DNA from: Hyphomicrobiales bacterium
GTDB lineage: Bacteria; Pseudomonadota; Alphaproteobacteria; Rhizobiales; Rhizobiaceae
Length of the DNA: 64,000 nucleotides
NCBI GenBank assembly: GCA_900473175.1
Contig: UCKM01000010.1
Location: 62,001 to 126,000, forward strand
Reading direction: 5' to 3'
The notes below the pieces were generated by a model. The model searched no databases and was not told the DNA's origin. It worked only from the letters and a program-made list of their open reading frames with translations. The translations under genes were made by a program, and so were the position numbers. Every line of letters begins with the position of its first letter. The stretch's first letter is position 1. Below are positions 1-8,145 of the stretch, in pieces.

Positions 1-1062
1 GATTCGATGGGGATGGACTATCTCCCCGTTTTTGACGGCGAGGACAAGGACGACGGAACCCTGAAGCTCAGTCTCGGCAAGATGCAACGCACGGGCGTGC
101 GCTCCGAGCAAGCGACAAGCCGGGTGCTGTCGATCCCGGTGCGTGCGTCGGGCACCATTCAGCTCGACGAACGCAGGATTTCTGTTGTTGCCACGCGGTC
201 GGACGCCTTCATCGAAAAGGTGTCCGCGATCACCACGGGAGACAAGGTCGCGAGGGGGCAGGACTTGGTCCGCCTCTATTCCTCCGACATTGCCACTGCC
301 GGAGCCCAATATGTCACCGAACTGAGCGATCCGGAGCGCAGATCGGTCTTGGGCGGTGCCCGGCAAAGGCTTGAGAACCTCGGGGCACCTGCTGACCTGA
401 TCAAGGAAATCGAGCGCACGCGCAAGGTTCCGCTCGCCATTACCTGGACTGCATCGCAGAACGGGATCGTACTGGAGCGCAACGCCGTTGACGGCATGAA
501 GGCGGCACCGGGTGACGTGCTCTTCCGTATTGCCGACGTTTCGACGGTCTGGGCACTGGCGGACATTCCCGAACGCGATCTGCCCAGAATAGTACCGGGT
601 CAAGAGGTGGCAATTCGCGTGCGCGGCTTCGATGACCGGACGTTTGCAGGCAAGGTTGCGCTGATCTATCCGCAGGTCAATAAGGAGACCCGGACAACAC
701 GCGTCCGGGTTGAGCTTGCAAACCCGGAGGGCATCCTGCGGCCGGACATGTATGTCGAAGCCGAAATTGCAACCGGAACCGACAAGCCTGTCACCGCTGT
801 ACCCGCAGGTGCGGTGATTGACAGCGGCACACGCCAAATAGTGCTGATTGACAAGGGCGAGGGCAGTTTTGAGCCTCGTGTTGTTACCGTCGGGCGCAGA
901 GGCGCGGATTATGTCGAAATCCGCGAAGGCATCGCACCCGGGACAAATGTCGTGGTGGCGGCGAACTTCCTGATCGACGCCGAAAGCAACCTCAAGGCTG
1001 CGCTTCGCGGCCTAAGTTCGGATGCCCAAGTACCGGACCAGTCACAGGAGAAGCCGCTATGA
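1..1062 (+). CDS. cusB: Cu/Ag efflux RND periplasmic adaptor, CusB-like (5' truncated by window)
   Basis: Membrane-fusion adaptor of a heavy-metal RND pump, expected to link CusA to an outer-membrane channel in the periplasm. The reading frame is open from base 1, and its first residues (DSMGMDYLPVF) match the end of the metal-binding segment normally found well inside CusB proteins. The true start therefore lies upstream, and the methionine at position 7 is internal. The visible part holds the barrel-sandwich/lipoyl-like region, the helical hairpin (about residues 80-140), the beta-barrel (about 190-260) and the membrane-proximal domain. It overlaps cusA by four bases (ATGA), indicating translational coupling. 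No outer-membrane factor, CusF or cusRS regulator is in this window. Family assignment is firm; Cu/Ag specificity is inferred from cusA. Confidence 0.9.
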   Translation, partial: DSMGMDYLPVFDGEDKDDGTLKLSLGKMQRTGVRSEQATSRVLSIPVRASGTIQLDERRISVVATRSDAFIEKVSAITTGDKVARGQDLVRLYSSDIATAGAQYVTELSDPERRSVLGGARQRLENLGAPADLIKEIERTRKVPLAITWTASQNGIVLERNAVDGMKAAPGDVLFRIADVSTVWALADIPERDLPRIVPGQEVAIRVRGFDDRTFAGKVALIYPQVNKETRTTRVRVELANPEGILRPDMYVEAEIATGTDKPVTAVPAGAVIDSGTRQIVLIDKGEGSFEPRVVTVGRRGADYVEIREGIAPGTNVVVAANFLIDAESNLKAALRGLSSDAQVPDQSQEKPL

Positions 1063-4000
1063 TCGGCCATCTCATCGCCTGGTCGGCACGCAACCTGATG
1101 CTGGTGCTGATCGGTACGGTCTTCGCGGTCGCCGCAGGCGTCTATGCTCTCAAGACCTCGCCGCTTGACGCCATTCCCGACCTTTCCGACGTCCAGGTCA
1201 TCGTCTACACCGACTATCCGGGGCAGGGGCCGCAGGTCGTCGAGGATCAGGTGACCTATCCACTGACGACGGCGATGTTGACGGTGCCGAAATCGAAGGT
1301 CGTCCGTGGCTTCTCCTTCTTCGGCGTCTCCTTTGTCTATGTGATCTTCGAGGACGGCACCGATCCGTACTGGGCCCGCAGCCGTGTCCTTGAATATCTA
1401 AACGCTGCCGCACAGCGACTGCCGCAGGGCGTCACGCCCGGCCTCGGGCCGGATGCAACGGGTGTGGGTTGGGTATACCAATATGCGGTTGTCGCCAAGG
1501 ACCAGACCCTTGCGGAATTGCGGTCGCTGCAGGATTGGGTGGTCCGTTATGCCGCGTCCAAGGCGGAAGGCGTCGCCGAGGTTGCCAGCGTCGGCGGCTT
1601 TGTCAAACAGTACAATGTCGTGGTCGATCCGCAGCGCCTGCGCTCCTTCGGTATCCCGCTGCAGAAGGTCAAGGATGCCGTACGCAACAGCAACATGGAC
1701 ACGGGCGGGCGTTCGGTGGAACTCTCCGAGTTCGAGTTCATGGTGCGCGGGCGCGGTTATCTCAAAGGCATCAGTGACCTCGAACAGATCGTGTTGAAGA
1801 GCGACGGCGGCACGCCCGTCCTCATGCGCGACGTGGCGCACGTGGAACTCGGTCCCGACGAACGGCGCGGTGTCACCGAACTCAACGGCGAAGGGGAGGT
1901 CGCAAGCGGCATCGCCCTGCAGCGTTTCGGTGCCAATGCGCTGACGGTGATCGAGAACGTCAAGGCGAGCCTTGCCCAGATCCTGCCGAGCCTGCCCAAG
2001 GGTACCGAGATCGTTCCCGTCTATGACCGCTCGCAACTGATCGATGCGGCGATTGAAACGCTGAAGAGCACGCTTTTTGAAGAGAGCGTCATCGTAGCGC
2101 TCGTCTCGATCATCTTCCTGTTGCATGTGCGCAGCGCCCTTGTCGCCATCTTGATGCTGCCCGTGGGCGTGCTGATGGCATTTGCCGCCATGCGCCTGCT
2201 TGGACTGGGCTCCAACATCATGAGCCTTGGCGGCATTGCCATCGCAGTCGGTGCCATGATCGATGCGGCGATCGTCATGATCGAGAATGCGCATAAGCAT
2301 CTTGAACGCGCGCCGAAGGACAAACCGCGCATCGACGTGTTGATCGACGCGGCAAAGGAAGTCGGCCCGGCGCTGTTCTTCAGCCTATTGATCATCACCG
2401 TGTCGTTCCTGCCGATCTTCACGCTGGAATCCCAGGAAGGGCGGATGTTCGGACCGCTCGCCTTCACCAAGACCTTCTCCATGGCGGCGGCGGCATTGCT
2501 GTCAGTTACTTTGGTGCCCGCTTTGATGGTGATCTTTGTGCGCGGCCGCATAGTTCCAGAACACCGGAACCCAATCAACCGCTTCCTGATCTGGATCTAC
2601 CGCCCGGTCATCAGTGGCGTGCTGCGTGCCAAGGTGCTGACCATTTTCCTTGCATTGCTGGTCCTTGGTGTTTCGGTCTGGCCTGCCAAACAAATCGGCT
2701 CGGAGTTCATGCCGACGCTCAACGAGGGGACGCTGATGTATATGCCGACGACCCTGCCGGGCATCTCGATCACCAAGGCAGCCGACCTTCTTCAGACGCA
2801 GGACCGGATCATCAAGTCTTTCCCGGAAGTGGCTTCCGTCTATGGCAAGGCGGGCCGAGCGGCGACCGCCACCGATCCGGCACCGACCGAGATGTTCGAG
2901 ACGATCATCAACCTCAAACCGAAGGAGCAATGGCGGCCAGGCGTCACCATCGACAATCTGAAGGAAGAGATGGACAAGGCGCTGCAGTTTCCGGGCGTCT
3001 CCAATGCCTGGACCATGCCGATCCGGGCCCGCATCGACATGCTGTCCACGGGTATCAGAACACCTGTTGGCATCAAGGTGTTCGGCACGGACCTTGCCCA
3101 AATGGAACAGGTGGCGCGCCAGGTTGAACGCGTCGTCAAGGCGGTGCCCGGAACATCCAGCGCCTATGCCGAGCGCGTCATCGGCGGTTACTACCTCGAC
3201 ATCGTCCCGGACCGGGCCTCGCTCGCCCGCTACGGTCTGATGATCAACGATGTTCAGGACGTGATCGCCACCGCACTTGGCGGGGAAGCCGTGACCACGA
3301 CGGTCGAGGGGCGTGAACGATATACGGTCAATGTTCGCTACCCCCGAGATTTCCGCAGCGATCCGCAATCGATCGCCCAGAATGTACTCGTGCCCTTGCC
3401 GAATAATGGCACCGTGCCGCTCGGCGAGGTGGCCAGTGTTCAGCTCACGCGTGGCGCAACCTCGATCCGCACCGAGAACGGCCAGCTGGCGATCTACATC
3501 TTCGTCGACATCGCCGGGCGTGATCTCGGCAGCTACGTCGCCGAGGCGCGGGACGCAGTGTCGAAGGAGGTCGTCTTTCCCCAAGGAACCTATGTCGCGT
3601 GGAGCGGACAATTTGAGTATCTGGAGCGGGCCGAGGCGCGGCTGAAGATCGTCGTTCCGGTGACGCTGCTGATCATTTTCCTCCTGCTTTACCTCAACTT
3701 CCGCAGGCTGACCGAAACCCTGATTGTCATGCTGTCGCTGCCCTTCGCCCTCGTCGGCGGTCTGTGGCTGATGTGGTGGCTGGGCTTCAATATGTCGGTC
3801 GCCGTCGCCGTCGGCTTCATCGCGCTTGCAGGTGTTGCTGCTGAGACAGGCGTCATCATGCTGATCTACCTCGATCAGGCGCTGAACGAGCAGCGTGACA
3901 CGGCAAAGGCTCAAGGCCGAAGGTTCACCCGCGCGGATCTCCATCACGCCATCATGGAGGGTGCAGTAGAGCGCGTGCGGCCGAAGATGATGACCGTCGT

Positions 4001-4235
4001 TGCCATCATGGCGGGGCTGATCCCGATCTTGTGGAGTACCGGGGCAGGGTCCGAGATCATGCAGCGCATCGCCGTGCCGATGATCGGCGGCATGGTGTCG
4101 TCGACGCTTTTGACGCTCATCGTCATCCCGGCGATCTACGGACTGGTCAAGGGCTGGCGATTGCCTGAGGTACACGCGGCTGATCGGACTGATCATGAGA
4201 GCGGCGCGGACGATCTGAAAGTGGCCGCTGAATGA
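1059..4235 (+). CDS. cusA: Cu(I)/Ag(I) RND efflux pump CusA
   Basis: Inner-membrane proton-driven RND pump of the heavy-metal (HME) class, 1058 residues, the usual length. The N-terminal helix (LIAWSARNLMLVLIGT), the central helices with the proton-relay motif GAMIDAAIVMIEN (Asp402) and the C-terminal helix bundle are all present. The three methionines that bind Cu/Ag in E. coli CusA are kept: Met562 in YMPTTLPG, Met612 in PTEMFET and Met661 in RIDMLSTG. This supports monovalent copper or silver rather than Co/Zn/Cd as substrate. The gene overlaps cusB by ATGA. No frameshift or truncation is seen. It forms the left edge of the accessory region; a decayed locus follows. Confidence 0.95.
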   Translation: MIGHLIAWSARNLMLVLIGTVFAVAAGVYALKTSPLDAIPDLSDVQVIVYTDYPGQGPQVVEDQVTYPLTTAMLTVPKSKVVRGFSFFGVSFVYVIFEDGTDPYWARSRVLEYLNAAAQRLPQGVTPGLGPDATGVGWVYQYAVVAKDQTLAELRSLQDWVVRYAASKAEGVAEVASVGGFVKQYNVVVDPQRLRSFGIPLQKVKDAVRNSNMDTGGRSVELSEFEFMVRGRGYLKGISDLEQIVLKSDGGTPVLMRDVAHVELGPDERRGVTELNGEGEVASGIALQRFGANALTVIENVKASLAQILPSLPKGTEIVPVYDRSQLIDAAIETLKSTLFEESVIVALVSIIFLLHVRSALVAILMLPVGVLMAFAAMRLLGLGSNIMSLGGIAIAVGAMIDAAIVMIENAHKHLERAPKDKPRIDVLIDAAKEVGPALFFSLLIITVSFLPIFTLESQEGRMFGPLAFTKTFSMAAAALLSVTLVPALMVIFVRGRIVPEHRNPINRFLIWIYRPVISGVLRAKVLTIFLALLVLGVSVWPAKQIGSEFMPTLNEGTLMYMPTTLPGISITKAADLLQTQDRIIKSFPEVASVYGKAGRAATATDPAPTEMFETIINLKPKEQWRPGVTIDNLKEEMDKALQFPGVSNAWTMPIRARIDMLSTGIRTPVGIKVFGTDLAQMEQVARQVERVVKAVPGTSSAYAERVIGGYYLDIVPDRASLARYGLMINDVQDVIATALGGEAVTTTVEGRERYTVNVRYPRDFRSDPQSIAQNVLVPLPNNGTVPLGEVASVQLTRGATSIRTENGQLAIYIFVDIAGRDLGSYVAEARDAVSKEVVFPQGTYVAWSGQFEYLERAEARLKIVVPVTLLIIFLLLYLNFRRLTETLIVMLSLPFALVGGLWLMWWLGFNMSVAVAVGFIALAGVAAETGVIMLIYLDQALNEQRDTAKAQGRRFTRADLHHAIMEGAVERVRPKMMTVVAIMAGLIPILWSTGAGSEIMQRIAVPMIGGMVSSTLLTLIVIPAIYGLVKGWRLPEVHAADRTDHESGADDLKVAAE

Positions 4236-4314
4236 AGGAGAACCGGATCCGAGAAAGGTTCGGTTTTTCCTCGTGCAGAACGGACCGCTGGAAAGGAGTG
4301 GTCTTGTTTGCGGC

Positions 4315-4390
4315 TGTGCCTGCCAAAGTAGGCAGCGGCGCCGCGGCGGTCGCCGCCAGACCGAGTGCCAGCTTTCATGGCTTCCTCCCA
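4315..4390 (-). pseudogene. Truncated relic of the Tat-signal cupin gene (paralogue of 10035-10463)
   Basis: On the minus strand the stretch from the ribosome-binding site (TGGGAGGAAGCC) through ATG (4378) into the signal peptide closely matches the 5' end of the intact gene that starts at 10463. Out of frame with that ATG, the DNA encodes LALGLAATAAAPLPTLAG, against LAFGLAATAATPLLISAG in the intact copy. About 20 bases after the ATG, including the twin-arginine codons, are deleted, which shifts the frame. Similarity stops after the signal peptide, near the end of cusA. The relic lies divergent to the broken sigma gene. No product is expected. Confidence 0.7.
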
Positions 4391-4432
4391 TCGCGATTGA
4401 TGGATTGACCTGTCGCGGATTTCCATCTCACT

Positions 4433-4458
4433 GTAACTTTTATTCCGCTCCGCACGAA
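4433..4458 (+). promoter_or_regulatory. Candidate SigF-type ECF promoter (GTAACT-N16-CGAA)
   Basis: Upstream of the sigma gene is GTAACT, a 16-base spacer and CGAA, about 17 bases before the GTG start. As I recall, Caulobacter SigF promoters have GTAACC at -35 and CGAA at -10 with the same spacing, and SigF controls its own operon. The match therefore suggests an autoregulatory promoter that has outlived its now defective sigma gene. Only a pattern match is visible. Confidence 0.45.
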
Positions 4459-4474
4459 TAAGGAATGAATCGGA

Positions 4475-4999
4475 GTGCATTCGGTCGAAACGCGATTGAA
4501 GGAACTGATGCTCGCGAGCCTGGCGGGTGATGCGCGTAGCTATGGCGTTCTTTTGGAAAATGTCGCCAAGCACCTGCGCTTTTATTTCCTGCGCCAGCTG
4601 GCGGATGCGCATAAGGGCGACGCCGACGATCTCGTGCAGGAGACGCTGATGGCATTGCACACGCGGCGCGCAACCTATGAGGTCAACCGACCTTTCACCG
4701 CCTGGTTGCATGCGATCGCGCGCTACAAGCTGATCGACTATTTCCGGCGCAACCGCATCAGGGCGACTGTTCCGCTTGACGACGTCGAAGACCTGTTTGC
4801 GCAAGATCAGTCCGATGCGGCGGCGGATCGCATGGATGTGGAGCGGTTCTTGCAATCGGCCCCGGAAAAGTCGCGCGATCTGATCTACCGGACGAAGATC
4901 GAAGGGGTGGGATTTCGGATCGACCGCATCGAGACCGGATATATGGCGGGGCTGAAGCCGATGACGTTTATCCACGAAGGCAGTGCATGGTCGGACTGA
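4475..4999 (+). pseudogene. ECF RNA polymerase sigma factor, SigF type, broken in region 4
   Basis: The first 145 or so residues form a good ECF sigma factor. Region 2 includes DADDLVQETLMALHTRR and the recognition helix around FTAWLHAIARYKLIDYFRR, followed by a linker with PLDDVEDLF and the start of region 4 (KSRDLIYRTKIEG). From about 4905 the frame is wrong. Region 4.2, the helix-turn-helix that reads the -35 element, is absent from the product, but its remains are spread over other frames: GAEAD near 4945, a trace of an HRG-like helix near 4970 and LIRTRA at about 4998-5015. At least two small indels are needed to explain this. No DUF1109-type anti-sigma (NrsF) gene follows. The start is GTG with AAGGA upstream. 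It is probably nonfunctional. Confidence 0.75.
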
Positions 5000-5120
5000 T
5001 CCGGACGCGAGCGCTATTGCAACCAACGTGATCAACGCTGGGACCAACGAACTGGTGCTTCCCAACTACAAGCAGACCTGGGCTAACATCCGAAAGATCT
5101 CGGATGCCCGGAGAACGTGA
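4983..5120 (+). other. Unassigned open fragment after the sigma relic
   Basis: A short open frame encodes DPDASAIATNVINAGTNELV and then a tail ending in WANIRKISDARRT before a stop at 5118-5120. It has no credible start codon or ribosome-binding site of its own, and it reads like the C-terminal end of a lost protein. I do not recognise the family. With the sigma and cupin relics it supports a decayed locus between cusA and tauE. Confidence 0.3.
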
Positions 5121-5132
5121 AGCATCTGTCAT

Positions 5133-6008
5133 TCAAGTCGAACCAATACTCGACAACTTGACGCTCTCTCGTTCGTGCCGCTTCACCGAAAGGTGGAGCG
5201 GGCACGAACCCGAGCTTCGGCACCATCGATGCTGCCCGATTTTGAATGCCGAGATGATCAGAATGGCTGCCAGTGCCGGAAGAAGCATGCCTTCGGGAAC
5301 AATGCCCAGCAATTGACCGCCGATAAATGTTCCGACAATGGAACCAGCCGCCATTATCAGCACAAATGCCTTGTTTCGCCCGAGAACTGCGAAGCTTTGA
5401 TCTCGGCTGTAACGGGTAAATCCCACGATCATTGTCGGCAAACTCACGGCAAGAGACAGGCTTCCTGCCAGTTTGATATCGGCACCGAACAGAAGGACGA
5501 GCGTGGGAATGAGGAGTTCGCCGCCAGCAACTCCCAGCAAGGCGGCAACGATACCGATGCAGAATCCCGTGATAATGCCGCCGACGACCAAAAAGACACC
5601 AGTGAGAGCTGGAGTATGGTTTGAAACCGTCCCATGGCCAAAGACCAACACGACGGCGATTGCCACCAATAACAGCGCTATCAACCGATAGAGAATGGCC
5701 GATTGCAATTTGGTTGCCCAACCCGCACCAAACCAAGCGCCCAGCAGGCTTCCTGCCAAGAGATTGAGGATGATCGGCCATTGTTCGGTAACGTCGGCTA
5801 ACGGGATTGATGCTGCCCGAAAGGGAAGAGCCGTCGCGACAACGACAAGACTCATCGCCTTATTGAGGATCACGGCCTCGAGTGCGCCGAACCGGAACAT
5901 TCCGATCAAGAGCGGCAGGCGGAACTCAGCACCTCCCAGTCCAACGAGCCCGCCGAGCGTGCCGACCAATAACCCTGCACCAAACGTGGCTGTCTTGCTT
6001 TCGTGCAC
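5133..6008 (-). CDS. TauE/SafE family membrane permease
   Basis: Predicted inner-membrane anion permease of the TauE/SafE family, 291 residues with about eight hydrophobic segments. Both copies of the family's glycine-rich repeat are visible: VGTLGGLVGLGGAEFRLPLL near the N-terminus and IVAALLGVAGGELLIPTLV near residue 155. The last 35 residues (after ISAFKIGQ) are polar and not typical of the family, so the 3' end may have been altered next to the decayed locus. The gene is divergent from arsR with about 146 bases between starts, and the arsR promoter lies in that gap. Substrates of this family include sulfite and other organic or inorganic anions; a role in arsenic handling is only suggested by position. 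Confidence 0.85.
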   Translation of the reverse strand: MHESKTATFGAGLLVGTLGGLVGLGGAEFRLPLLIGMFRFGALEAVILNKAMSLVVVATALPFRAASIPLADVTEQWPIILNLLAGSLLGAWFGAGWATKLQSAILYRLIALLLVAIAVVLVFGHGTVSNHTPALTGVFLVVGGIITGFCIGIVAALLGVAGGELLIPTLVLLFGADIKLAGSLSLAVSLPTMIVGFTRYSRDQSFAVLGRNKAFVLIMAAGSIVGTFIGGQLLGIVPEGMLLPALAAILIISAFKIGQHRWCRSSGSCPLHLSVKRHERESVKLSSIGST

Positions 6009-6118
6009 TCTCTTCTCCGGATGACCGACCGACTTGAATCCTCTCTTGCATTGGCATCACCGCGGAGCAAGCCACGGAAAAAGATTTTGAGGACAGGTCT
6101 GCATTAAATGTTCCAGTA

Positions 6119-6147
6119 TTGACATCGAACTATCAAATCTGTAAATC
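6119..6147 (+). promoter_or_regulatory. Candidate arsR promoter
   Basis: TTGACA (6119-6124), a 17-base spacer and TAAATC (6142-6147) lie just upstream of the arsR ATG at 6155. A start site at the usual distance would leave almost no leader, so the transcript may be leaderless; no Shine-Dalgarno sequence precedes the ATG. The AT-rich stretch ATCAAATCTGTAAAT between the elements is a plausible ArsR operator. It could also control the divergent tauE gene. Confidence 0.45.
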
Positions 6148-6154
6148 CCGATAT

Positions 6155-6511
6155 ATGGAAAAACATAAAGCCATCGAAGCCTTTTCGGCTGTTGCGCAGC
6201 CAACGCGCATGGACGCCTTCAAGCTCATCGTCATGCACGAACCGGAAGGTATCGCTGCGGGCGAGGTGTCCCGCATCCTCGACGTTCCACAGAACACCAT
6301 GTCGACCCATCTTGCGATCCTGACGCGAGCAGGGTTGATCTCCTCCGAGCGGCAAAGCCGTTCGATTATTTACCGAGCCAACTTCGAGAACCTGCGCGAA
6401 GCCATCAATTACCTTTTGAAGGATTGCTGCGCGGGGCATCCCGACATTTGCGCGCCCTTGCTTGCCGACATCGTCCCATGTTGCCCGCCCAAAGAGAACT
6501 TCAATGCATGA
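6155..6511 (+). CDS. arsR: ArsR-family metalloregulator
   Basis: Winged-helix repressor expected to leave DNA when it binds As(III), which would induce the downstream operon. The 118-residue form starts at ATG 6155 (MEKHKAIEAFSAVAQPTR), where the family normally begins; the longer frame from 6119 runs through the promoter and is unlikely. The recognition helix is around VPQNTMSTHLAILTRAGLIS (residues 45-64). It lacks the classical ELCVCDL site of the E. coli type and instead has cysteine pairs at 91-92 and 109-110 plus Cys99 near the C-terminus, the likely arsenite ligands. It overlaps the next gene by eight bases. Confidence 0.93.
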   Translation: MEKHKAIEAFSAVAQPTRMDAFKLIVMHEPEGIAAGEVSRILDVPQNTMSTHLAILTRAGLISSERQSRSIIYRANFENLREAINYLLKDCCAGHPDICAPLLADIVPCCPPKENFNA

Positions 6512-7436
6512 TCGCGTCTATAATGTCCTCTTTCTCTGCACCGGAAATTCTGCGCGGTCGATCCTGGCAGAATCGATCTTGAACACCGAGGGTAAGGGCC
6601 GCTTTCGCGCTTTCTCTGCTGGCAGTCAGCCGAAGGGAGAAGTCAACCCGTTCGCGTTGAAGGTTCTCGATGCTCTCGGTTATCCAACGGAAGGTTTCCG
6701 TTCCAAGAGCTGGGACGAATTTGCCGAACCTGGCGCGCCGGAGATGGATTTCATTTTCACGGTCTGCGACAGCGCAGCGGGAGAGGCGTGCCCGATTTGG
6801 CCGGGCCATCCGTTGACCGCTCACTGGGGTATCGAAGATCCTGCCGCCGTCGAAGGCAAGGACATCGAAAAGGAAAGGGCTTTCTCGCTGGCCGCCCGCT
6901 ACATGAAGAACAGGATCATGGCATTCCTCAACCTGCGGCACGATTCCATCGATCGGCTGTGGCTGACAACAAAGCTGCAAGCCATCGGCCGCCGTGAGGG
7001 GCTGGAAGCTGAAGAGATCAGTCCGATCGACGAGGAGCTTGACGCGACATTGCGTTCAGCATCGCTTCCGACTGAAGATCTGGGCCAATCAAGCGGAAAG
7101 TTTTTTCGTTTCTCCGACCGACAGGGCAATCGTGTCGGGTATGGTGGTGTCGAATTTTACGGCAAGGATGCGCTCCTGCGCTCGATCGCCGTGCCTCCCG
7201 AAACACAAAAGCACGGACACGGCAGCGCGATCACACGGCTGCTGCTCCGCTACGCCGACGTCCAGGGAGCGGAAACTGGGTATGTCCTGACGACTGATGC
7301 GGCTCCGTTTTTCGGCAAACTCGGCTTCGATCCGATTGAACGAACCGCTGTGCCCGCCGCGATCCTGGCAACGCCGCAGGCCACAATCCTATGCCCTGCG
7401 ACAGCGTCAGTCCTGACGCGATCCGTTTCCATTTAG
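6504..7436 (+). CDS. Fusion: LMW-phosphatase-type arsenate reductase ArsC + ArsN2-like GNAT acetyltransferase
   Basis: A 310-residue two-domain protein. Residues 1-145 are a thioredoxin-coupled arsenate reductase with the phosphatase loop CTGNSARS (Cys12) and the redox pair Cys88 and Cys96 in VCDSAAGEACPIWPG. After a linker (about 146-180), residues 181-310 match ArsN2-type acetyltransferases, with start LRSASLPTEDLG, core GYGGVEFYGKDALLRSIAV, acetyl-CoA loop around QKHGHGSA and end FFGKLGFDPIERTAVP...LCPATASV. The start at ATG 6504 is set by AAAGAGA seven bases upstream and overlaps arsR. It could combine As(V) reduction with N-acetylation of an arsenical or amino-arsenical; that coupling is inference. 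No stop or frameshift separates the halves. Confidence 0.88.
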   Translation: MHDRVYNVLFLCTGNSARSILAESILNTEGKGRFRAFSAGSQPKGEVNPFALKVLDALGYPTEGFRSKSWDEFAEPGAPEMDFIFTVCDSAAGEACPIWPGHPLTAHWGIEDPAAVEGKDIEKERAFSLAARYMKNRIMAFLNLRHDSIDRLWLTTKLQAIGRREGLEAEEISPIDEELDATLRSASLPTEDLGQSSGKFFRFSDRQGNRVGYGGVEFYGKDALLRSIAVPPETQKHGHGSAITRLLLRYADVQGAETGYVLTTDAAPFFGKLGFDPIERTAVPAAILATPQATILCPATASVLTRSVSI

Positions 7437-7444
7437 GGAAAGCC

Positions 7445-8143
7445 ATGCCCGACCTGTCCCGCCGCCTCGCGGCAGAAGCACTCGGCACGGCGATGCTCGT
7501 TGCCACCGTCGTCGGTTCCGGAATCATGGCCGACCGACTGACCAACGATGTAGCGCTTTCTTTGCTCGGCAATACGATACCCACTGGCGCGATCCTGGTG
7601 GTGCTGATCACCATCCTGGGACCGATCTCAGGCGCGCATCTTAATCCGGTGGTGACGATGGTCTTCGCACTCCGACGGGACATCGGGGTGAATGCATCGC
7701 TCCTCTACATCGTAGCGCAGATCGCAGGCGGCATAGCCGGATCGCTTATGGCCCACGCGATGTTTGAGCTTCCAATCATCGAGGTTTCGACGACGGTTCG
7801 CACCGGGACGGGACAGTGGATTGCGGAAGCGGTAGCGGCCTTCGGTCTCGTGTTTACCATCCTCGCCGGCATTCGCTATCGGGCGGATGCAATTGCCTGG
7901 CTGGTCGGACTTTACATCACCGCCGCCTACTGGTTCACCGCCTCGACATCATTTGCCAATCCCGCCGTCGCGATCGCGCGAGCTCTGTCGGACACCTTCG
8001 CAGGAATCCGGCCCGTTGACTTACCCGGATTTGTCATCGCGGAATTCCTCGGCGCATTGCTCGCAACGGCTCTTGCCAGTTGGATGCTGGCGGATCAGAA
8101 ACCCGCGCCCCAATCGCTCAACAAACTGAAAGGTGCTGATTGA
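7445..8143 (+). CDS. aqpS: Aquaglyceroporin AqpS (arsenite channel)
   Basis: MIP-family channel of 232 residues with six predicted membrane helices. The two half-helix motifs are present as NPV (67-69, in GAHLNPVVTMVF) and NPA (172-174, in FANPAVAIARAL). In Sinorhizobium meliloti the ars operon uses AqpS as a downhill path for As(III) in place of ArsB or Acr3, and the gene sits here in the same kind of operon, with no pump gene present. ATG 7445 is chosen because AGGGAAAG lies just upstream and the reading begins with the typical RRLAAEALGTAMLV helix; the longer frame from 7391 would overlap the fusion gene. The stop is two bases before the next start. Confidence 0.92.
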   Translation: MPDLSRRLAAEALGTAMLVATVVGSGIMADRLTNDVALSLLGNTIPTGAILVVLITILGPISGAHLNPVVTMVFALRRDIGVNASLLYIVAQIAGGIAGSLMAHAMFELPIIEVSTTVRTGTGQWIAEAVAAFGLVFTILAGIRYRADAIAWLVGLYITAAYWFTASTSFANPAVAIARALSDTFAGIRPVDLPGFVIAEFLGALLATALASWMLADQKPAPQSLNKLKGAD

Positions 8144-8145
8144 CC

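Noticed and set aside
2502-4391. A 629-codon open frame antisense to cusA, and another of 300 codons at 1398-2300.
   Set aside because: They mirror the CusA reading frame, are rich in Arg, His, Asp and Gln and lack any family motif; CusA is certain on the other strand.
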